21,672 bases of DNA from Proteobacteria bacterium UBA1847 (GTDB lineage: Bacteria > Pseudomonadota > Gammaproteobacteria > Steroidobacterales > Woeseiaceae): positions 1 through 21,672 of the forward strand of contig DDIP01000381.1 in the NCBI GenBank assembly GCA_002338605.1, in the 5' to 3' direction. Positions 17,101-21,672 of the stretch are shown here, one piece after another (the first letter of the stretch is position 1; the number at the start of each line of letters is the position of its first letter). The notes under the pieces were generated by a model. That model worked only from the letters and a program-made list of their open reading frames with translations, did not search any database and was not told the origin of the DNA. The position numbers and the translations under genes are program-made.

Positions 17101-17695
17101 CAATAATCGCTTCGGGAGCATTCTCGACCAACGCGCGATAGCGCTCCTCATTCTCGCGAAGGGCACTTTCCGTTTGCTTGCGGTCGGTCACATCGCGCAG
17201 GCTGACGACGTAAATCTCACCGCCGGGCGTCGTCAGACTGCTGGCATTAATTTCGGCGACGAACCGGTTGCCGTCGGCACGAACGGCGTCCACCTCACCG
17301 TCAACCAGGTCAAAGTTGGTGTCCTCAAGATCCGACGTATAGGCATCCAGGAAATCCGCCATCGGGCTGTCTTTCGCGGCGGGCAGCAGGTTTGCAATAC
17401 TCGAGCCGATTAGCTGGTCTTTGGTCAGTCGGAAATAGCGCGTACAGACCTTGTTGCAGTTGCGGATGATGCCATCGGATGCGACGGTCAGCAGCGCCTC
17501 GGTAACGCTGTCGAATATGGCTTCAATCGGGGCTGCAGTGTCGGAATGCGCGGCAGTCCGAACGGACTGCGTGATCGTCGCTTCCATTTTGTCATAATGC
17601 TGGTCAATCAGTGACAGGAGTTCGACGAACCCGGGCTTGGTGATACCAGATGCCTCAGTCGCCGCCTTAATCCTGTCGCGTAAGTCCTTTTGCAT
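14183..17695 (-). CDS. Multi-PAS/GAF GGDEF-EAL c-di-GMP turnover protein
   Basis: Cytosolic sensor of 1170 aa with no membrane segment. Order of domains: helical lead (1-55), PAS 57-170, PAS 182-302, GAF 315-468, PAS 479-596, PAS 605-725, GGDEF 735-900 and EAL 912-1160. The GGDEF motif is intact (816-820) with an I-site RSTD (807-810), so cyclase activity is possible. The EAL part has E947 (in ELLLR, a common variant of EAL), N1006, E1038/E1041, D1068-D1069 (DDFGSG), K1089 and E1125, so all metal- and substrate-binding residues for c-di-GMP hydrolysis are present. Either activity could dominate. ATG 17695 opens the group that continues with the amidohydrolase, the ligase and the membrane cyclase. 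Signals sensed by the PAS and GAF domains are unknown. Confidence 0.95.
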   Translation of the reverse strand: MQKDLRDRIKAATEASGITKPGFVELLSLIDQHYDKMEATITQSVRTAAHSDTAAPIEAIFDSVTEALLTVASDGIIRNCNKVCTRYFRLTKDQLIGSSIANLLPAAKDSPMADFLDAYTSDLEDTNFDLVDGEVDAVRADGNRFVAEINASSLTTPGGEIYVVSLRDVTDRKQTESALRENEERYRALVENAPEAIIVFDVDRNVFTDANDNACILFNLSRARLLSIGPEAISPAMQPDGTPSFGVRRGFIDRALEGGHPSFEWMHQDSDGREFPCEVRFSRLPSDHQRLIRVSITDIAERKREEALAYAQNKVLEMIASSTPHDRTLRAICRFVEKLGNDFKAAIMLLDVKNQTLSVAEAPSLDNRFRLCLDVVRVGADSPTCGSAVYHNQDRITQDIATDACWDGKQEVAASHGIRAVWSFLVHGAANRIVGTLDVYLADSRAPTTHELDKLNGMARLAGIAIKRQHDEEKLRTSEARYRGLFENVVDGVYIASRDGEIITANPALVEMLGYDSVEDLKSVGKTTVLYVNPIDRERVFARLEAQGVVKNFEYRLRRKDGKKIVVLENSRAVRDGDGNVIAHEGTITDITERKHAETQIFEEKERAQVTLQSIGDGVITTDADGRVDYINPVAQDLTGWDMRSARDVPVTDIMMIVNAHTRATVENPVVRCLKEGRTITLAENSVLITRNGDEVPIQDSAAPIRDRIGNIVGSVMVFHDVSKETRLFRQLSYQASHDALTGLINRREFENSLVAVLEKTRDNSEETHALLYVDLDQFKVVNDTFGHTAGDALLRQLSEQIQSKIRSTDLLARLGGDEFAILLERCSDERAIEVAEAIRGAIEGYRFEWQDSFTTMRCSIGVVMINNENADVASVMSSADVACYSAKDMGRNQVHLYKNSDASMRHEEMKWVSRITSAVEDNRFELFFQPIIGIGKDQCSRRGHYELLLRMRDEAGELVGPDQFIPAAERYNLMSTLDRWVIHEALTELADRNDQGDARYTLAINLSGTSLSEDRFLDFVIEELVRQKLPDGAICFEITETAAISNLSRVVHFMQELKKLGCKFSLDDFGSGLSSFTYLKNLPVDFLKIDGQFIRNVASDSVDESMVKAISEVGHAMGIETIAERVESKQVLDKLGTLGIEFAQGYYIARPASVQSFEPWGEKAGLLLA

Positions 17696-17784
17696 TGGCC
17701 AGTTTGTCCTGCAACCTGACCAAATACTCTAATAATATGTTGCCTTTAGAACTGTGATCTGACTTCAATTCTGGAAAATAAATT

Positions 17785-17798
17785 GGGAAAATTTTCCC
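17785..17798. repeat. Perfect 14-bp palindrome downstream of the lipoprotein gene and upstream of the GGDEF-EAL gene
   Basis: GGGAAAATTTTCCC reads the same on both strands. In minus-strand transcripts it follows the small lipoprotein's stop by 12 bases and is trailed by an AT-rich stretch (AATTTATTTT), so a weak terminator is possible; a nearby GGAAAA at 17773-17778 allows a second pairing. It is also about 90 bases upstream of the GGDEF-EAL start, where an operator could sit. Which role applies cannot be decided from sequence. Confidence 0.5.
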
Positions 17799-17810
17799 GT
17801 TTATGCGGCT

Positions 17811-18404
17811 TCAATCGTCGCTGAGCACCCGCACGGATTCGCCGTTTTCATCGGTTTCCACCCGTCCGTGCACCTGCAGTTCCCGGGTACCGGTGCCCAC
17901 CTGGATGGGGACCGCGGTAACGGTCGACGTCGTCCCGGTTTCGTCCTCGAACGACACGCTGACATTCAGATAGAAGCGCCCTTCGCGTTGCGGAATGACC
18001 GTGACCTGTTGCTGCAGGGATTTATCGTTGTCGGCGAACGCGGTCTTGACGCGCGCGGGCTGCGACTCGGCCAAAACCATCGATGAGGCATCGTTGATCC
18101 GGTAATCGAGATTCACCGGTCGCGGTCCGAGCGATGAGGCGACCTTCAGATCAACAACCACCGGACTACCGACGATGGGCGTGCCGATAATCCGGTAGCT
18201 GATGCTGTAAGGCGAGCCCGGCTTGCTGGCGGTGCCGGTGTAATCGTCGCCACCGGGTTTGAAGCTGATGTCTGGCGCCGTCTTGGCGAGCTCGACCGAT
18301 CTTGCGTCAGCCGCCGGCTCGACCTCGTTTTTCGAGCAGGAAATCAATGCGAGCGCCGTAGCCGACACGGCTATTGTGGCGACCAGCGTTTTTGATTGAA
18401 TCAT
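17811..18404 (-). CDS. Small lipoprotein with an Ig-like, beta-rich domain, function unknown
   Basis: I do not recognise this 197-aa protein. MIQSKTLVATIAVSATALALISC gives a signal peptide with a lipobox (LISC, C23), so it should be anchored in the envelope. After a short acidic linker the rest alternates short polar and hydrophobic stretches as in a beta sandwich (SYRIIGTPIVGSPVVVDLKV, GRFYLNVSVSFED, TSTVTAVPIQVGTG). AGGA lies seven bases before ATG 18404. It starts 25 bases after the stop of the large metallopeptidase lipoprotein on the same strand, so the two are probably one transcript and may work at the same surface. Confidence 0.78.
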   Translation of the reverse strand: MIQSKTLVATIAVSATALALISCSKNEVEPAADARSVELAKTAPDISFKPGGDDYTGTASKPGSPYSISYRIIGTPIVGSPVVVDLKVASSLGPRPVNLDYRINDASSMVLAESQPARVKTAFADNDKSLQQQVTVIPQREGRFYLNVSVSFEDETGTTSTVTAVPIQVGTGTRELQVHGRVETDENGESVRVLSDD

Positions 18405-18429
18405 TTGAATGTCCTATTGCCGTTTCGGG

Positions 18430-20805
18430 TTAATTTTGTACCGCTGACACATCAAAACATACGCGATTCGGATAGCCGGCAATGGTGTCTTCGTCCGCAA
18501 ACCGAAACTCGGTCAGGTCGATCAGGTAGGTTGCAGGTACCAGGTTTCCGGTCGTCGTAGATTCGATGTTCGGCTCGCATTCTGCGCTTTGCCGAATAAA
18601 CGTGCCACCTCGAAAAATGTTGAAATCGGGATCGCTATAGGTGTGCACCTCAGGGTCATCAGGATCATTCTGAAATGCGGCGACACAATCATAACCGGGC
18701 GATGGTTGTGACGGCGGATCGCCGGCGTTCACACTTTCTGTTGTTACGCTAATGGTGTGCGGTCGATTCGCAACAACGTTCATTCGCAGGTACCGGTATT
18801 CCGACAACTTGTTTCCATCCCGCCTCGAGTCAAAATTGTCATTCAGACAAATGTTGACGACAGTCCCATCTGTAGGAAGATCCGTGTAGACCGGCAATAC
18901 GTCACTTGATCCTGCAGGCACTGTCGTTTGACCGCTACCAAAGTGATCGAGAGCGCCGAGGTCAACGTTCTCTCTCCTCAATTGAGCATCGACGAACGGC
19001 AGATCGGCAGGCGGTACGCTGTTTCGCAGCTCCGTCGCAAACGAAAAAAGCGAGGTAAACGCTGGCGTAAGTGCCTGGGGGCCAATCATGATATTGTAAA
19101 TTGGACCGAATCCAATTGAGCCGGTATCAGTGCCGCCGATATCAGTATCCACGTTGGTATCGACGAGATCGTAGAGCAACGTCGCCACCGACATTTCATT
19201 GTAATAGCCCTGGTTACCGCGATTTTCGTTTTCCGTGTCAATTGAAAAGCCGCCGGACTCCAGTGTCGGATGGGCATTGGTATCGCAGTACAGCGGGTCG
19301 TTCAGCGCGATCGCGGCCAACGCCGTTGCGAAGCCCTCGCCAAACGCCACTCGAGGATCAAGCGTTTCACCAATCTGGTGCGCACCCCCAATCGAATCCG
19401 ATCGCGAGAAGTTGTCTTCAAAATAATGACCCCATTCATGCATTGTCACATGATCGTCAAATTCTTCGGTATCCTCGTTCGCATCGCCCAGCAGGAACAG
19501 CGAATCAATATCGCCGCGGTAGAAGGACGAGTTTAATTCGCCGATATCAATGTTCGATGGACTGACCAGCGTGTTGTTGACGCTCCAGAACGCATCCAAT
19601 GCCGGGAACGTCGCGGTGGGATCGACCGCCGTGATCATTTCCATGCCGTCCATGATGGCATCGAGAATCGCAAACGGCGCGGCCTGGCGCGGTCCGGTAT
19701 AGGCATCGCCCGTCCATCCCGTCGTCGCCGTGAAATCCGCGTCAGAAATATTCGCCACACCGGTATTGAAAGCAGGAAAGTCCACGACGTAGAGCGGCCG
19801 TGTCGGCAGCGGTGGCGGATTGGCGGACAAATCGACATTGTCACGCACCTGGACATCCCATGCCGCCGGCGCCGAACTCTTCAGCTCGGCGCGCACGCGA
19901 ACGTAAACATCCTGGCTCGCATCGATATTCGCAAACGAATAACTGCCGTGGCTGCCTGACACGGTCGAGCCGAGCAAGCTGTTGCCGGAATCGAATAACT
20001 GCACTGTCGCGCCGCGAATCGGCCGAAGCTCCGGGCTGTCGAGATTCAGCCCACGGCAATTGGCGTTCGGCAGCGCAAACTCGAAGGAAACGATGCCGGC
20101 AACCGTGACCTGGCTCAGGGCCTCCTGAACGGTAATGTTGACGGCATCCATCGCACTATCCGAACCATCGTCCACGGTCAGCTGGAACGTGAGCACGACG
20201 GGTGACGTCACGTCGGGTGAAGTGAAGCTGGGCTCAGCAACGCCCGGATCGGACAAGACAACGTTGGGGCCCGCGACTTGCAGCCACGCATAGGTAATTG
20301 CATCGCCATCGGGGTCAGCCGAGCTACTGCCGTCGAGGTTTACGGTCGAGAGTTCGGCAACTGTCTGGTCCGGACCCGCGCTTGCGACCGGAGCGCTGTT
20401 GATGCCCACACCGATATCATTGACGATGACGTTGACCGTCGCAGTGCCACTCGCACTACCGTCGCTCACCTGGAGCTGGAATGTCAGCGTGTCCGGCGTA
20501 TTCACAGCCGTGACATCCGGCGCATCGAAAGTCGCCTGGGCGGAGGTGGCATTGGCCAGGGTGACGGATGTACCTGCTGTTTGTGTCCACGAGTAGGTGA
20601 TAGGGTCGCCATCGGCGTCGGAGGACAGGCTGCCATCCAGTGTTACCGATGCCAGTTCGTCGACCAGCAGGTTAGCGCCTGCGTTGGCGACCGGCGCTCG
20701 ATTGGCAGGCGGCGCGGGCTCTGATGAGCTACCGCTTCCGCAGGCTGAAAGCATCAATGCGACTGCGAGAATGAGCGCAGTCTTCTGTTGAATCGCTGAA
20801 TCCAT
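18430..20805 (-). CDS. PKD-like-domain zinc metallopeptidase lipoprotein
   Basis: The protein has 791 aa. MDSAIQQKTALILAVALMLSAC carries a lipobox (LSAC, C22), followed by a Gly/Ser/Pro linker. Two PKD/cadherin-like domains (37-130 and 137-228) share the pattern APVANAG..., LDGS.S.DADGD.ITY.W and LTFQL.V.DG. A carboxypeptidase-regulatory-like or Cna-B-like domain (233-310) follows. The catalytic region holds TMHEWGHYFED with H456, E457 and H460 as zinc and catalytic residues, and E490 in FGEGFATALAA as a possible third ligand. A C-terminal beta-rich part contains several Cys. The frame stays open to 21027, but ATG 20805 places the lipobox correctly and the upstream part would be non-secretory. 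Probably surface-exposed; its substrate is unknown. The small lipoprotein lies immediately downstream. Confidence 0.85.
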   Translation of the reverse strand: MDSAIQQKTALILAVALMLSACGSGSSSEPAPPANRAPVANAGANLLVDELASVTLDGSLSSDADGDPITYSWTQTAGTSVTLANATSAQATFDAPDVTAVNTPDTLTFQLQVSDGSASGTATVNVIVNDIGVGINSAPVASAGPDQTVAELSTVNLDGSSSADPDGDAITYAWLQVAGPNVVLSDPGVAEPSFTSPDVTSPVVLTFQLTVDDGSDSAMDAVNITVQEALSQVTVAGIVSFEFALPNANCRGLNLDSPELRPIRGATVQLFDSGNSLLGSTVSGSHGSYSFANIDASQDVYVRVRAELKSSAPAAWDVQVRDNVDLSANPPPLPTRPLYVVDFPAFNTGVANISDADFTATTGWTGDAYTGPRQAAPFAILDAIMDGMEMITAVDPTATFPALDAFWSVNNTLVSPSNIDIGELNSSFYRGDIDSLFLLGDANEDTEEFDDHVTMHEWGHYFEDNFSRSDSIGGAHQIGETLDPRVAFGEGFATALAAIALNDPLYCDTNAHPTLESGGFSIDTENENRGNQGYYNEMSVATLLYDLVDTNVDTDIGGTDTGSIGFGPIYNIMIGPQALTPAFTSLFSFATELRNSVPPADLPFVDAQLRRENVDLGALDHFGSGQTTVPAGSSDVLPVYTDLPTDGTVVNICLNDNFDSRRDGNKLSEYRYLRMNVVANRPHTISVTTESVNAGDPPSQPSPGYDCVAAFQNDPDDPEVHTYSDPDFNIFRGGTFIRQSAECEPNIESTTTGNLVPATYLIDLTEFRFADEDTIAGYPNRVCFDVSAVQN

Positions 20806-20864
20806 CGTTTCTCTACCCCGCCCCGATCGACGTCTATAGTACCTGTCCTTGATGAACACGAACA

Positions 20865-20880
20865 CGCACGAAACCGTGCG
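20865..20880. promoter_or_regulatory. Inverted repeat in the peptidase/galE intergenic region
   Basis: CGCACG (20865-20870) and CGTGCG (20875-20880) flank AAAC, followed by ATTTT on the plus strand. The 221-base divergent region 20806-21026 holds the promoters of both genes. The repeat could be an operator, or a hairpin in the peptidase leader; a terminator role has no upstream plus-strand gene to serve. I see no convincing -35/-10 pair in this region. Confidence 0.35.
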
Positions 20881-21026
20881 ATTTTGGCGACAGTCCTCAG
20901 TAGCATCACAAACGAGAATGCGATCCAGGTCCGTACCTTGAGACCCACTATTGTTAAACTCTGACGCAATGCAAAGAGCGCGGTTCACAGTTTCCGCGAT
21001 CGAAACACAGCAATGAGAAAAAAACA

Positions 21027-21672
21027 ATGAAAAACAATAAGATACTGGTCACCGGCGGCGCCGGATATATCGGAAGCCACGTGGTGCGGCAGCTCGGCAA
21101 GGCGTCCGAGGACGTGATTGTACACGACAACCTGTCAACCGGCTTTGAAGCCGCAGTGACGTCGGGCAAACTCGTTATCGGTGATACCGGCGATATTGGT
21201 CTGCTGGAAAAGATCTTTCTTGAAAACAGTATCGACACGGTCATGCATTTCGCAGCCCACACCGTGGTGCCAGAGTCGGTCGCGGATCCGCTCAAGTACT
21301 ACCGCAACAATACGGCATCGAGCCGTACGCTTCTGGAAGCAGCCGCCAAACACGGCGTGAAAAATTTCGTGTTTTCATCGACTGCTGCAGTCTACGGGAT
21401 CCCGGACGGCGGCACGGCGTCCGAGGATTCCATCACACAACCGATTAACCCCTACGGTACGTCGAAACTAATGACGGAGTGGATGCTTCGCGACCTCGCC
21501 GCAGCGGGCGGTCCGAAGTATGTTGCATTGCGATATTTTAATGTCGCGGGCTGCGAACCCTCCGGCACCATTGGCCAGTCAACGCCGAAGGCAACTCTGC
21601 TGGTCAAGGTGGCCTGCGAAGCAGCGACCGGTCGTCGTCCCGGCGTGTCCATTTTCGGCACCGACTACCCGA
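21027..21672 (+). CDS. galE: UDP-glucose 4-epimerase (partial, C-terminus off the right edge)
   Basis: Extended short-chain dehydrogenase that interconverts UDP-glucose and UDP-galactose using bound NAD, supplying sugars for LPS or exopolysaccharide. The 215 residues visible begin MKNNKILVTGGAGYIGSHVV with the Rossmann motif GGAGYIG (10-16). Then come DNLSTGF, MHFAAHTVVPESVADPLKYY, the catalytic Ser in FSSTAAVYG, the YxxxK dyad (Y143, K147) in NPYGTSKLMTEWML, and RYFNVAGCEPSG. These are GalE signatures. The full family length is about 335 aa, so roughly 120 residues are missing. A GAG at 21015-21017 is a weak ribosome site. A five-codon ORF at 21013-21030 overlaps the start codon. The gene is divergent from the peptidase lipoprotein. 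Confidence 0.93.
   Translation, partial: MKNNKILVTGGAGYIGSHVVRQLGKASEDVIVHDNLSTGFEAAVTSGKLVIGDTGDIGLLEKIFLENSIDTVMHFAAHTVVPESVADPLKYYRNNTASSRTLLEAAAKHGVKNFVFSSTAAVYGIPDGGTASEDSITQPINPYGTSKLMTEWMLRDLAAAGGPKYVALRYFNVAGCEPSGTIGQSTPKATLLVKVACEAATGRRPGVSIFGTDYP

Noticed and set aside
20938..20960. TTGAGA and TTAAAC as a galE promoter
   Set aside because: The two elements are only nine bases apart, and no -10-like hexamer exists at the correct distance.
20806..21027. Extension of the metallopeptidase to a start at 21027
   Set aside because: It would place 74 residues before a perfect lipoprotein signal peptide, which would then be internal. ATG 20805 is the biologically sensible start.

Overview
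The window looks like chromosomal DNA from a GC-rich, Gram-negative gammaproteobacterium. The evidence is a DusA-type tRNA-dihydrouridine synthase, FadB-like and GalE-type enzymes, several lipoproteins with a classical lipobox, and two multidomain c-di-GMP proteins. A marine heterotroph of the Woeseiaceae or Chromatiales kind would fit, but that placement is inference only. Coding density is high, no intergenic gap exceeds about 225 bases, and I see no rRNA, tRNA, CRISPR array, IS element, phage gene or integrase.

Left part (1-4456). A partial dusA gene runs off the left edge on the minus strand. An AT-rich intergenic island (about 14% G+C over 901-980) separates it from a plus-strand gene set: a TetR-family regulator, adenylylsulfate kinase (cysC), ATP sulfurylase (sat) and a secreted gluzincin-like metallopeptidase. 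The first three genes are packed within 1-9 bases of each other and the peptidase follows after 36. Sat plus CysC make PAPS. A perfect 8-2-8 inverted repeat lies just upstream of the TetR start codon and is a good candidate autoregulatory operator.

Middle part (4472-10208). On the minus strand are a FadB-like enoyl-CoA hydratase/3-hydroxyacyl-CoA dehydrogenase and a small six-cysteine protein. Divergent from them is a regulator that consists of little more than an AraC-type helix-turn-helix domain and whose message may be leaderless. It is followed by an aldehyde dehydrogenase whose stop codon overlaps the start of a lipoprotein with DUF4397-like repeats.

Right part (10205-21672). A minus-strand group runs from a PAS/GAF/GGDEF/EAL protein through an N-formylglutamate amidohydrolase-family protein and a YbdK-type glutamate-cysteine ligase (these two overlap by 38 bases) to a membrane-bound PAS-GGDEF diguanylate cyclase. 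Upstream of it, also on the minus strand, is a large PKD-like-domain metallopeptidase lipoprotein with a small lipoprotein behind it. A galE-like epimerase, divergent from the peptidase, runs off the right edge.

No complete, clearly new system stands out. The most interesting units are the TetR-controlled PAPS operon with its peptidase, the amidohydrolase/ligase pair set between two c-di-GMP enzymes, and the HTH-only, possibly leaderless regulator.
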